Below, piece by piece: positions 33,000 through 41,667 of a DNA stretch of 64,000 nt. How positions within the stretch are numbered: position 1 is the first letter of the stretch; every line of letters starts with the position of its first letter. A program made the translations under genes and the position numbers. The notes under the pieces were generated by a model. That model ran no database searches. It worked only from the letters and a program-made list of their open reading frames with translations, and had not been told where the DNA came from. Where the stretch lies: contig OZ243980.1 of assembly GCA_965214875.1 (NCBI GenBank), forward strand, positions 868,001 through 932,000, given 5' to 3'. Source of the DNA: CBDAUN01 sp965214875. GTDB lineage: Bacteria; Pseudomonadota; Gammaproteobacteria; Arenicellales; JAJDZL01.

Positions 33000-33148
33000 C
33001 GTCGAGCTGGCCCGGTTCGAGCGCTTCTGCAACGACTACCGGCCGCATCAGTCGCTCGGGCAAACGGCGCCCATGCAGGCGTATAATGAAAACTTCAGCC
33101 AAAGCGCGCTTGCCGCCTGAAAAGTCTCATATGTATTGAACCAGTACA
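33000..33148 (+). mobile_element. IS481-family right-end fragment (copy D)
   Basis: Only the transposase C-terminus (LNVELARFERFCNDYRPHQ ... SQSALAA, stop at 33120) and right terminus TTGAACCAGTACA (ending 33148) are present. The left side joins the interior of an exported-protein gene. Confidence 0.85.
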
Positions 33149-33249
33149 TTCAGTTGAAGCGATATTGCTTCAAAGGTATCATAATGCTAGGTGTTATTTA
33201 CCTTGCAAGAAACAGTTGTTGCCCACATAAACACAAGGAGACTATAAGC

Positions 33250-33357
33250 ATGAAAAACCCTCTTGATTCCATCGCCGGAACAATTATTGCCGGCTTTGTG
33301 TTGACCTTTGTGCTGTATCTGTTCGCGAGCGGATTTCTGCCGCTTGGCGGCGCATGA
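33250..33357 (+). CDS. 35-residue membrane peptide
   Basis: Short open frame with a good ribosome site (AAGGAG ten bases upstream): MKNPLDSIAGTIIAGFVL then TFVLYLFASGFLPLGGA, so almost all of it is one membrane helix. It sits 45 bases before the four-helix membrane gene on the same strand and may be a small accessory subunit. It is close to an IS481 right end (33148), which may have supplied or removed its promoter. No known family. Confidence 0.55.
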   Translation: MKNPLDSIAGTIIAGFVLTFVLYLFASGFLPLGGA

Positions 33358-33402
33358 TTAATTGCATGTCACCATTGAACTTGACTCGGAAGAGGTGGGC
33401 TG

Positions 33403-33903
33403 ATGGCCGTTGAATTTTTCCTTATCGACAGGTGGATACACATACTTGCCGGCATCACTTGGATCGGCTTGTTGTACTACTTCAACTTTGTTCAAGTCCC
33501 CGGACTTGCGAAAGCCAAGGCAGACGGTACTGCCGCCGGCATCACAAAGCATATCGCACCGCGTGCGTTGCTGTGGTTCCGCTGGGCAGCAGTCGTGACC
33601 TGGCTGTCTGGTGCGCTGTATCTGCTCGGGTCTCAAACCTTTGCCGGCGCATTCACGCTAACCGGCCCGCATGCCTACCTCGGCATTGGCGTTTGGCTCG
33701 GGACAATTATGCTGTTCAATGTCTGGGTGCTGATCTGGCCCAATCAGAAAAAAGTGCTTGGCCTGGTGGACGCGACTGATGCCGAAAAGGCGAAAGCTGC
33801 ACGGGTGGCTCTTTTGGCATCGCGCACGAACACGATGTTTTCCATTCCGATGCTATTTTTCATGGTCACCGGTTCAATCGGACACTTTGGCATGTTCCAC
33901 TAG
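33403..33903 (+). CDS. Urate-oxidase-N / PuuD-like membrane protein
   Basis: A 166-residue membrane protein with about four helices (WIHILAGITWIGLLYYFNF; LWFRWAAVVTWLSGALYLLG; LGIGVWLGTIMLFNVWVLIW; TMFSIPMLFFMVTGS). It matches the membrane part of PuuD-type urate hydroxylases, with histidines in or near the helices that could bind haem, but lacks the C-terminal cytochrome c domain. In Betaproteobacteria such stand-alone versions are common and of unknown role; urate oxidation should not be assumed. A 35-residue membrane peptide precedes it and an intrinsic terminator follows. Confidence 0.8.
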   Translation: MAVEFFLIDRWIHILAGITWIGLLYYFNFVQVPGLAKAKADGTAAGITKHIAPRALLWFRWAAVVTWLSGALYLLGSQTFAGAFTLTGPHAYLGIGVWLGTIMLFNVWVLIWPNQKKVLGLVDATDAEKAKAARVALLASRTNTMFSIPMLFFMVTGSIGHFGMFH

Positions 33904-33936
33904 CCTCGCGTAGAACCACTTTCAACCATGCGAGAG

Positions 33937-33956
33937 CCCGGTTTCGTCCGGGTTTT
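33937..33956 (+). terminator. Intrinsic terminator
   Basis: Stem CCCGG/CCGGG with loop TTTCGT followed by TTTT, 34 bases after the stop at 33903 and before argF. Confidence 0.7.
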
Positions 33957-34000
33957 CGCATTCTATTCTGCGGTAAAAGTTTGAAGCGGCCGGTCGCGGG

Positions 34001-34912
34001 ATGATGCAGCATTTCTTGTCGCTTAGCGATTTGTCACCTTCGCAACTGCGAAGTATCGTCACACGCGCTATCGAGTTGAAAGCGCAGTGGCGCTCATCGC
34101 GCTCGTGCCCGCAGCTGATGCAAAACCGCACTTTGGCACTGGTGTTTGAAAAGTCATCGACACGCACTCGAGTATCCTTCGAGGTGGCCGCAAGCCACTT
34201 TGGCGGGAGTGCCTTGTTTCTATCTCCGGCCGATTCGCAGCTGACGCGCGGCGAACCAATCTCCGATACGGCCAGAGTGCTGTCCAGCATGGTGGACATC
34301 ATTGTGGTGCGCACCGGTTCGCATTCGGTCGTCGAGACAATCTCTCAAAATTCTTCGGTGCCTGTGATCAACGGGTTGAGCGATAGGTTCCACCCCTGCC
34401 AACTGCTTGCCGACATACAGACTTGGCAGGAGGAGCGCGGCAGCATCGAAGGAATTACCGTTGCATGGCTTGGCGACGGCAATAATGTCTGCCATTCATG
34501 GATTAATGCCGCTAGGCTATTCGATTTCAATCTCAAGGTGTCGACTCCTGAACAATTTCGTCCCGATCCGATGATTGTTGCTGCTTCTTCGGCGAATGTG
34601 CGACTGGTGGAGGATCCGCTGGAAGCCGCTCGCGGCGCACATATTGTGGTAACGGATACCTGGGCGAGCATGGGGCAGGAATCCGAAAAAGAACTAAGGC
34701 GACAAGCGTTCGATCGATATCGGGTTTGTCCTGAAACCATGCAGATTGCCAGCCCGGATGCGGTATTCATGCATTGCCTTCCCGCTTATCGAGGTCTGGA
34801 GGTTGCTCCCGAAGTGATCGACGGGCCGCAGAGCGTGGTTTGGCAGGAAGCCGAAAATCGGCTGCACGCACAAAAGGCGTTGATCGAACATCTGCTCATC
34901 AATAGCGGGTAG
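34001..34912 (+). CDS. argF: Ornithine carbamoyltransferase
   Basis: Makes citrulline from ornithine and carbamoyl phosphate. The 303-residue enzyme has FEKSSTRTRVSFE (carbamoyl-phosphate loop), FHPCQLLADIQT, WLGDGNNVCHSW for ornithine binding, and FMHCLPAYRG with the catalytic cysteine. Length is typical. ATG at 34001 and 34004 are both possible. It is monocistronic: a terminator lies upstream and mgtE converges downstream. Works in the same pathway as ArgG at 28415. Confidence 0.96.
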   Translation: MMQHFLSLSDLSPSQLRSIVTRAIELKAQWRSSRSCPQLMQNRTLALVFEKSSTRTRVSFEVAASHFGGSALFLSPADSQLTRGEPISDTARVLSSMVDIIVVRTGSHSVVETISQNSSVPVINGLSDRFHPCQLLADIQTWQEERGSIEGITVAWLGDGNNVCHSWINAARLFDFNLKVSTPEQFRPDPMIVAASSANVRLVEDPLEAARGAHIVVTDTWASMGQESEKELRRQAFDRYRVCPETMQIASPDAVFMHCLPAYRGLEVAPEVIDGPQSVVWQEAENRLHAQKALIEHLLINSG

Positions 34913-34990
34913 CAAGATTCGACCAAGCAGTGTCTAGGCGGATTTCGCGCCGCATCAAATAGGGCCGAAACTACAGTCCTGCACCTGGCA

Positions 34991-36310
34991 TTACACCAGC
35001 ATTCCGGACAAAATGGTCGCGATGCCGAGAAAGGCAAAGAAGCCGGCGATGTCCGTAATTGTTGTCAGAACGATTGAAGAGGCGACGGCTGGATCTTGTC
35101 CGATTTGCTTTAGGCCAACCGGCACCAGCACACCGGATATACCGGCGACAATCATGGCCAGAATCATCGAAGAGGTAATAACAATCACTAATCCGAACTG
35201 GCCGCTCCAGATGTAGACGGCAATGCCGCAGACGACCGCGATTGCGATGCCGTTCCAGAATCCGACTACCGTTTCTTTTCTAACCATCTTTGGCCAATCC
35301 CTAACTCGCACTTCGCGTAAAGAAAGTCCGCGCATTGTTACCGCCAGTGCTTGAGCACCAGCATTGCCAGACTGTCCTGCGACAATGGGCAGTAAAACGG
35401 CGAGTGCGGTAAACTTGGCAATCGTACTTTCGAATATGCCTACTACTGCGGCTGCCGCAAATGCCGTGAGCAAATTGACCTGCATCCATGGCAATCGCTT
35501 TCTGATCGCGAGCCAACTGCCGGATGATGCCCGTTCATCCTTGCTCACACCGACCATGGTTTGAATGTCGACCGATACATCCTCCCGAATCACGTCAATC
35601 AGCGTCGAGTGGCGTATCACGCCCAGGATCCGACCTTCGTGATCAATCACGGCGAGCTCTTCCAGCCCGAACAATTCCATCTGTTCGATAATTTCTTCGC
35701 GGGTGTCGGTCGGTTTTACCACCGCGGTCACTTGTTGCGAAAGAGTCTCCAATGTTTGGTCAGATTCTGCCAGGGCCAGCTCGTTGAGCTGTACTACCGA
35801 TTGAATGCGCTTTTGCTCATCGACGATATGAAGTTCATGCAGCCCTTGTTTTGGATGTCTGGCACGCAGGATTTTTCGCGCTTGCGAGACTGTCATGTGG
35901 GCAGTAAACAAAAGGACTCTGGTATCCATCAGCCAGCCTGCGCTGTCGATGGGATATGTGATCAACTCGGCAATTTCGTTAGCGAGCCCTTGATCCAGTT
36001 TGCTGATCAGCAAATCTTTCATGGTTGGCCCAATGATCGATAGAATAGATGCCGCTTTTCCCGGATCAATCGTTTCGAGTGTTTCTATCGCGTCGGACTG
36101 CGACATGTTCTCTATCATTTCGCAAGCTATTTGTGCGGACAGTTCAGACCAGACCGGTACGGCAGCTTGGGCTGGAATCCGGTCGAGGATTTCAACCGCC
36201 TCTTGTGCTGAAAGCATTTCAAGCCGTTGCGCGACACTTTTCGGATTTTCGCGGCAAAAGCGAGTGATCAACATTGTTTCGGCTGCCAGAGGTTTTGCAT
36301 TATTCGCCAT
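34991..36310 (-). CDS. mgtE: MgtE magnesium transporter
   Basis: Mg2+ channel of 439 residues with the normal plan: N-terminal helical MgtE_N repeats (RIPAQAAVPVWSELSAQIAC), two CBS domains (about 130-260), and five membrane helices in the C-terminal 170 residues including LPIVAGQSGNAGAQALAVTMRG, the signature near the pore. The cytosolic domains close the channel when Mg2+ is high. It is the last gene of a minus-strand run with a soluble MgtE_N/CBS protein and an MscS-type channel. Confidence 0.94.
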   Translation of the reverse strand: MANNAKPLAAETMLITRFCRENPKSVAQRLEMLSAQEAVEILDRIPAQAAVPVWSELSAQIACEMIENMSQSDAIETLETIDPGKAASILSIIGPTMKDLLISKLDQGLANEIAELITYPIDSAGWLMDTRVLLFTAHMTVSQARKILRARHPKQGLHELHIVDEQKRIQSVVQLNELALAESDQTLETLSQQVTAVVKPTDTREEIIEQMELFGLEELAVIDHEGRILGVIRHSTLIDVIREDVSVDIQTMVGVSKDERASSGSWLAIRKRLPWMQVNLLTAFAAAAVVGIFESTIAKFTALAVLLPIVAGQSGNAGAQALAVTMRGLSLREVRVRDWPKMVRKETVVGFWNGIAIAVVCGIAVYIWSGQFGLVIVITSSMILAMIVAGISGVLVPVGLKQIGQDPAVASSIVLTTITDIAGFFAFLGIATILSGMLV

Positions 36311-36340
36311 ATCTTGCTCTCCGCAATGCTGCGTTGCAGG

Positions 36341-37168
36341 TTAACTCATATTGCGCTTGGTGGATAAAGCCGCAAACACCAGATCCGCCAATCCGAGGCA
36401 GTACAGTTCTGCAATGCCGAATGCTTCAGAACTTTGCCGACTTTGGGGTGCCTCGGGCGGATGTTCGACCATGATTCGCCAAAGGTCGATAAAGCGGATG
36501 ATGCCGATCAGCTTTCCGTCGCGGTCAATGACCGGGAGAGTTTCCTGTTCGGACCATTCTTTGTGTTCGATAGCCTGTTTCAGTGTCAGTGAAGCGTAGA
36601 TTGGACGAGCGGATGGCTTTGCGATGTCGGATACAGGCCTGCCGGTGTCTTCATGTCCCAGCAAGTCGAAATACGAAACCGTGCCTTGCACATGATATTG
36701 GCTATTGACCAGATAGATATCCGTATGCGCGTAGTTCTGCGCCACAACTTGCTGTTGGGCATTGCCGATCGTGGATTGCGGCCGCAGGCTGACAGTGATG
36801 ACATCCATCGAGGCACCGACAAGAGACTTTTGGTAGCGCAAAAGCACTGAAACCCGAAACGATTGCTGACGCGACATCAGGCTGAGCAATTCTTTGCGGA
36901 TCTCCAGATCGGTTTGCCGCAGTATCGCCGCTGCTTGTTTGGCGTTCATCGCGTCGAGATAGCGGCTAGCTGACTTTTTCGGTACCGATTCGATGCATCG
37001 TGCCGCAGCGATGGGCGGCATTGAATGCAACACCGACGCACTTAGCTCATCATCGAGCGTTTCAATCAGTTCGCCGGCTGCCGTTGCCGGCATTTGCTGC
37101 AATTCGTCAACTGCAGCGGCTTGGTAGTTGTTGACGAAATATTCAGCAAGCTTCAAGCGTTCAGACAT
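36341..37168 (-). CDS. Soluble MgtE_N/CBS-domain protein
   Basis: 275 residues made of MgtE_N-like helical repeats (about 1-120: NNYQAAAVDELQQMPATAAG, ESVPKKSASRYLDAMNAKQA) and a CBS pair (about 130-245: ETLPVIDRDGKLIGIIRFID), with no membrane helix. It is therefore the cytosolic sensor half of MgtE without the channel. The gene lies 30 bases upstream of the full mgtE and overlaps the mscS stop by eight bases (start 37168, MSERLKLAEY). A regulator of the adjacent channels or an Mg2+/nucleotide sensor is a reasonable inference. Confidence 0.82.
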   Translation of the reverse strand: MSERLKLAEYFVNNYQAAAVDELQQMPATAAGELIETLDDELSASVLHSMPPIAAARCIESVPKKSASRYLDAMNAKQAAAILRQTDLEIRKELLSLMSRQQSFRVSVLLRYQKSLVGASMDVITVSLRPQSTIGNAQQQVVAQNYAHTDIYLVNSQYHVQGTVSYFDLLGHEDTGRPVSDIAKPSARPIYASLTLKQAIEHKEWSEQETLPVIDRDGKLIGIIRFIDLWRIMVEHPPEAPQSRQSSEAFGIAELYCLGLADLVFAALSTKRNMS

Positions 37169-38000
37169 TTTTGGGATCCTCGGCAACTAGTACGCTTGGC
37201 AATTCGGAAAAAAGCCGTGCCGGAATGGTAACGCGTCCTTGATTGGTTTCCAGAATCACTGATACCGAATTTATCTCTAAAATCGTGCCCTCATGATCAT
37301 CAACTTTGATGCGCCGCCCAATGCGGTAGTCGGGATTTAAGTATCGTGCGCCGATTAGATTGCTAACCAGATGGCGGGCGCCGAGGCTGAAAGCGATGGC
37401 TAATCCGCCCAGTACCGCACCAAAGGTGACCGACAGAATCGTCGTGACCAGCGTAATGTCAACGCCGATCTGATCGACACCGATGAGAATCAGGACGACC
37501 AGAATAAAAACCTGGGCAATGCGGGATAGCGCGGCTCGCTGAGATTCTTGCAGGTGCACTGCGGCCGTACTGATCGCCTGTGCGGTCAGTCCGCTAAAGA
37601 CAATTCCTGCCCAGATGATTAGTGCGCCAGAGAGAATCTTCGGCAGATAGTTCACGAGGCCTGTGAGCCAGTCGGCAAACAAGACAAGACCGAGCAGTTC
37701 GGTCGATAGCGCCACAAAAATCAGTATTACGACCCAGAAAACGATTCGTGCAATCACTTGTGCAAGAGAGTCGTTGATTTTGGGGAAGACGGCTGAGCCG
37801 GCAATTTTGGTGCGCGGCCGAATTCGGTTGAGCAATCGGATTAGCCTGACAACGAGCGCTTTACCGATGCGGGCGATCAACCACCCAGCGAGCAGAAATC
37901 CGATGACCCCCAAAACTTGGGGGATATAGTTTATGAATTGTGTTGCTGTAGCGAGCGTAACATCCGCTAGCTGCGCACTCCAAGCGAGAATTTGTTCCAT
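37161..38000 (-). CDS. MscS-family mechanosensitive channel
   Basis: 279 residues with four or five hydrophobic segments and the MscS pore-lining helix and beta domain: FGAVLGGLAIAFSLGARHLV followed by GRRIKVDDHEGTILEINSVS. The early part (LGVIGFLLAGWLIARIGKAL) resembles the conserved TM-helix repeat of the small MscS subfamily. It would open on membrane tension. First gene of the mscS, MgtE_N/CBS, mgtE run; the small overlap with the second gene implies co-expression and possibly a joint role in ion homeostasis. Confidence 0.85.
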   Translation of the reverse strand: MEQILAWSAQLADVTLATATQFINYIPQVLGVIGFLLAGWLIARIGKALVVRLIRLLNRIRPRTKIAGSAVFPKINDSLAQVIARIVFWVVILIFVALSTELLGLVLFADWLTGLVNYLPKILSGALIIWAGIVFSGLTAQAISTAAVHLQESQRAALSRIAQVFILVVLILIGVDQIGVDITLVTTILSVTFGAVLGGLAIAFSLGARHLVSNLIGARYLNPDYRIGRRIKVDDHEGTILEINSVSVILETNQGRVTIPARLFSELPSVLVAEDPKNV

Positions 38001-38252
38001 TGTTTAGCCAGGCGTAGCGTCTGATTGATGTCCGATGTGTAAGAAAAAACTTGTGTGGACAAAAGGCGCAGAGCCTTGATGGAGGAATTGAACCATTTCC
38101 AGTATTCCATCGACTAAATTATTCTTGACTGGCAAAGTTTCTGACGAATTGATGGGGGGTGGCGACTCGTTGATTGTTTCTAAGTCTCTGAGCCGATATT
38201 AAAATGCCTGGGTGCCTACTGCAAATCATGCCGAGATTCAAGCAGGTTCGGT

Positions 38253-38579
38253 TTACGCAAGCTCTATGCGTAGATTGCATCCAACGACCTTTGCAGCCCG
38301 CGACAATGCACCGACCGTCACGTCATCATTTGCTGGATCTATTAGCCGATCAAGTTGGGAACGGCTAGTTTGCAAGCGCCAGGCCATCTCTGATTTGGAT
38401 AGTCCTTGACTCTTGATTTTTCTAAAGAGCTGATAGGCTAAAACTAGTTTCGCTGCTTGTTGATTAGCGGGTTCGTTTACTTCGTATTCTTTAAGAAGAT
38501 CCTCAAAGAGCTTTTCAGGTTGTTCTTTTCCGCTTGTCACTTGAGCTTCTAAATTTGCTTGATTGTTTTGACCGCTCAT
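38253..38579 (-). CDS. XRE-like helix-turn-helix protein, possible orphan antitoxin
   Basis: 108 residues with a C-terminal helix-turn-helix (QGLSKSEMAWRLQTSRSQLD, VTVGALSRAAKVVGCNLRIEL). This resembles HigA-type or COG5606 antitoxins rather than phage repressors. No toxin gene is adjacent on either side; the upstream side is decayed and carries an IS256 remnant on the opposite strand. I start at ATG 38579 (MSGQNNQANLEAQV) instead of 38609. Probably self-regulated if expressed. Confidence 0.65.
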   Translation of the reverse strand: MSGQNNQANLEAQVTSGKEQPEKLFEDLLKEYEVNEPANQQAAKLVLAYQLFRKIKSQGLSKSEMAWRLQTSRSQLDRLIDPANDDVTVGALSRAAKVVGCNLRIELA

Positions 38580-38899
38580 GTCGAGATATTTTGGCCGGCA
38601 CCAGCGCATGACGTTAGAAACCCATTGTTTGGCAAGATTTGTCTTAATGCCTCAAATGCCTTTGCAACACTTAATTCTTTTGGCAAACGAGCATTTCAAT
38701 CGGCTATTCGAGCTCCGGCGACCCCAATGTAATCGCCTAGATGTCAAATCTCATTGAAGCTTAAGGTCTGAAGCGATTCACAAATGGGCACTTGCACCGC
38801 TTGCACTATTTTGTTTGGAAAAATACGAATGAATGCGCACTTTGCTGAGATCGTAAGCAATGTACTAATTGTAGTGAATTATAGCGATACGAACTTCAG

Positions 38900-39173
38900 G
38901 GTAGTTCGCAAGATTGATTCGATTCGACCTACATGCATTCGCACCGCCAACCCGATCGAGTCGACGCTATCGACGATCTGGCACCGCACGAAGCGTTCCA
39001 GAGGGTGCCTGAGCCGCCGGCGGATGCTGTGCATGATGTCCGAGCTCGGACTGTACGCCGAACGGCGCTGGCGGCGCCTGAGCGGATTTAGAAAGCTTGG
39101 AAAGGTGGTGGAAGGTATGCAATTCAAAGACGGAATCGAGGTGAAAAATCTGAATGACCAGATGGCTGCTTGA
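38900..39173 (+). mobile_element. IS256-family transposase remnant
   Basis: The C-terminal signature of mutator-type transposases is readable: CIRTANPIESTLSTIWHRTK, CLSRRRMLCMMSELGLYAER and VVEGMQFKDGIEV, stop at 39173. The catalytic N-terminal two thirds is absent. Confidence 0.85.
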
Positions 39174-39293
39174 ATGCCTCAAGCACTACTTTTGGCAATA
39201 TCTCATTGCCGAGAAATAAAAACAGTAAAATTGATCGACAAGCACTATAACTTTCAATCAAAGCTCAGTCATAAGTGGCAATTTTTCGCACGA

Positions 39294-39319
39294 CCGCCTC
39301 TTCACACGTAAAGAGGCGG
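39294..39319. other. Strong hairpin in intergenic region
   Basis: Perfect 9-bp stem CCGCCTCTT/AAGAGGCGG with an eight-base loop, between the IS256 remnant and rpoH. No T run follows on either strand, so it is not an obvious intrinsic terminator. The rest of 39174-39520 holds nothing recognisable. Confidence 0.5.
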
Positions 39320-39520
39320 GTAGTCTCACATGGACTGGCCCCGGATGCAATTTAACGCTTATGGATCGTCATCCCTTCCTCCTAACCAATGGTTTTAGGG
39401 GGCTAGGAAGCGAAAGCGCAACTCAAAACATCCAATAATTTTGCATCCGGATGCTAAGTGCGGCAGGCCGAGATCGATTTGATCAGATGGCCTGCCTGAG
39501 TTGGGTGGTGGCCTTTGATA

Positions 39521-40399
39521 CTATGCCGTTGCCGGCAACAGCTCTGAAGATTCGATGAACTTGCGCATCTTGCGCATCGAATTCGCCTCAATCTGACGGA
39601 TACGTTCCGCGGACACGCCATATTGCTCCGACAGCTCTTGCAAAGTGGGCTTGCTGTCTTCAGATAGCCAGCGTCTTGAGACGATATCTTTAGCGCGGTC
39701 ATCAAGCACTGTCAGCGCCTGCTTGATTTGCTGATGCTGGTGAGCTTCATTAGACTCGTGCTCATAGATGCGCTCAGGATTGAAGCGGTTGTCTTCGACG
39801 TAGCTTGCCGGTGCGAGATGTTGAGAATCTTCATCATCATCAGGGCCGCCATCGAATGACAGATACGAACCTGCCATGCGAACCTCCATGTCCCGCACTG
39901 TTTCTAGCGGCACATCAAGGTCTTTGGACATCTTTTCAATCTCGGCTTCGCTCATCGCTTTGAGGCTAGCCCGATGCTTGCGCAGATTGAAAAACAGCTT
40001 TCTTTGGGCTTTGGTGGTTGCGATTCGGACCAGCTTCCAGTTCTTCAGGACAAAATCGTAGATTTCAGCTTTGATCCAATGAACAGCAAACGAAACCAGG
40101 CGCACATTGCGGTCAGGGTCGTACCGTTTGACAGCCTTCATCAGGCCGATGTTGCCTTCCTGGATCAGGTCGCTGATTGGCAGTCCGTAGCCCATGAAGC
40201 CTCTTGCAACCCGTACGACATAGCGCAGATGCGAGAGAACTAGCTGTTGCGCAGCTTCCAGATCATTTTGATCGCGAAACCGCACGGCCAGATCTTTTTC
40301 TTCCTCAACGGTAAGCATCGGCTGTGAATTTACCGACGCTAAATAGCTGTGCAGCCCATTCGACTGTATATCTATTGCGAGTGGTAGATTTTGCGACAT
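39521..40399 (-). CDS. rpoH: Heat-shock sigma factor sigma-32
   Basis: Alternative sigma factor directing RNA polymerase to heat-shock promoters. 292 residues with region 2 (SHLRYVVRVARGFMGYGLPI, LIQEGNIGLMKAVKRYDPD), the RpoH box (QRKLFFNLRKHRA) that binds chaperones, and region 4.2 (LSEQYGVSAERIRQIEANSM). I use ATG 40399 (MSQNLPLAIDIQSNG); an ATG at 40438 would add 13 residues. A perfect CIRCE operator is 58 bases upstream, so HrcA probably controls it. Single-gene unit. Confidence 0.96.
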   Translation of the reverse strand: MSQNLPLAIDIQSNGLHSYLASVNSQPMLTVEEEKDLAVRFRDQNDLEAAQQLVLSHLRYVVRVARGFMGYGLPISDLIQEGNIGLMKAVKRYDPDRNVRLVSFAVHWIKAEIYDFVLKNWKLVRIATTKAQRKLFFNLRKHRASLKAMSEAEIEKMSKDLDVPLETVRDMEVRMAGSYLSFDGGPDDDEDSQHLAPASYVEDNRFNPERIYEHESNEAHQHQQIKQALTVLDDRAKDIVSRRWLSEDSKPTLQELSEQYGVSAERIRQIEANSMRKMRKFIESSELLPATA

Positions 40400-40456
40400 A
40401 GTTCTTCCGTAATGCTTAATTAAACTGTTAGATTCCAACTGAATCTGAATGCTATT

Positions 40457-40483
40457 TTAGCACTCACCAAGTGAGAGTGCTAA
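40457..40483 (-). promoter_or_regulatory. CIRCE operator (HrcA binding site)
   Basis: TTAGCACTC, nine bases, GAGTGCTAA: an exact match to the CIRCE consensus, located 58-84 bases before the rpoH start. HrcA repression of rpoH would link the two heat-shock systems. hrcA itself is not in the window. Confidence 0.93.
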
Positions 40484-40580
40484 CAAATCCGAAAGTTCCA
40501 AAAATAATTCGCTTCGAGTGTTGCAATTTTGCGCAGGTTTCTCGGCAAGGGGCGAGCGGCTGCATCGCCCCTTGGCGGCT

Positions 40581-41594
40581 TTATGGCGATTGTTGCGTTG
40601 CGTCTTTCGATAACAGGGAATCGACGAAGGTTGCAGCGTGGAATTCGTCGATATCGTTTATTTTTTCGCCGAATCCGATGTAGCTGATTGGTAGCGCAAA
40701 CCGTTGCGATAGCGCGACTACGATTCCACCCTTAGCAGTGCCGTCAAGTTTCGATATGCAGATTCCCGTCAGCGGGACATGCTTGCTGAATGTCTCTACT
40801 TGCGATATCGCATTTTGCCCTGTGGCAGCATCAATCGCAATCAGCGTACTGTGCGGTGCAGATGGCTCAATCTTCGCGACGACACGACTTATTTTTTCGA
40901 TTTGACGCATCAGATCGTCTCGGGAATGCTGCCGACCAGCAGTATCTAAAACCAGCACCGACGCATTTCTTGCGATGGCGGCATGCATGGCATCGTGGGC
41001 GACCGCCGCCGGGTCGGACCCTGACCGATGGGCGATCACCGGAATGCTGGCACGCTCGCCCCACAGTTGCAATTGTTCGACAGCAGCCGCGCGGAACGTG
41101 TCGCATGCCGCCATCATCGCCGGGTACCCTTGAGATTGAAAATGATGCGCGATTTTTGCAGCCGTGGTTGTTTTCCCCACACCGTTGACTCCAACCATGA
41201 GGATGACATGGGGAAGATTTGAATCGTCGACAACGATTCGTTTTTCACTATCTTTGAGGATGTTGAGCAGCGCGGCTCTGATTGCGCTGACCAGTGCATC
41301 GCCGTCGCTTGGTTTCGACTTGGCAACCGCTTTTGCGGCACTGACGATTGCAATGCTTGAATCGATGCCCACATCCGCCATTATCAGGGTATCTTCGAGT
41401 TCTGCGAGGGTTGCGGGATCGATCTTTCCTCGCCCGCCGACGAGCGCGGTCAATTTATCGAAGAATCCGCTTTTGGTCTTTTTTAAGCCTTGCAGGATTC
41501 CGCTGCCTCGCTTTAGGTTATCAGCTGTCGATTGCATTCGATTTCGTAGAAGGTTTAGCCGTAAGGTTTCGATTCGGCTATGATAATCCGACAT
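40581..41594 (-). CDS. ftsY: Signal recognition particle receptor FtsY
   Basis: SRP receptor GTPase that delivers ribosome-nascent chain complexes to the membrane. 337 residues: N domain, then the G domain with ILMVGVNGVGKTTTAAKIAH (G1), DTFRAAAVEQL, LVLDTAGRQHSRDDLM (G3) and TGICISKLDGTAKGGIV (G4). The acidic A domain of E. coli FtsY is missing, as is common in this group. The start is ATG 41594 (MSDYHSRIETLRLN); the 62 extra codons upstream overlap rsmD and are not family-like. It is divergent from rsmD. Confidence 0.94.
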   Translation of the reverse strand: MSDYHSRIETLRLNLLRNRMQSTADNLKRGSGILQGLKKTKSGFFDKLTALVGGRGKIDPATLAELEDTLIMADVGIDSSIAIVSAAKAVAKSKPSDGDALVSAIRAALLNILKDSEKRIVVDDSNLPHVILMVGVNGVGKTTTAAKIAHHFQSQGYPAMMAACDTFRAAAVEQLQLWGERASIPVIAHRSGSDPAAVAHDAMHAAIARNASVLVLDTAGRQHSRDDLMRQIEKISRVVAKIEPSAPHSTLIAIDAATGQNAISQVETFSKHVPLTGICISKLDGTAKGGIVVALSQRFALPISYIGFGEKINDIDEFHAATFVDSLLSKDATQQSP

Positions 41595-41667
41595 TACCGC
41601 CTGTCGTCGCGAACAATATATCGGATGTCTTTCGGCGCAGGCGCTATTGTTTAAACGCGAGTTCAAG

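Noticed and set aside
33403..33903. Calling this protein a urate hydroxylase
   Set aside because: The cytochrome c domain is absent and no purine-degradation genes are nearby; only the membrane domain is shared.
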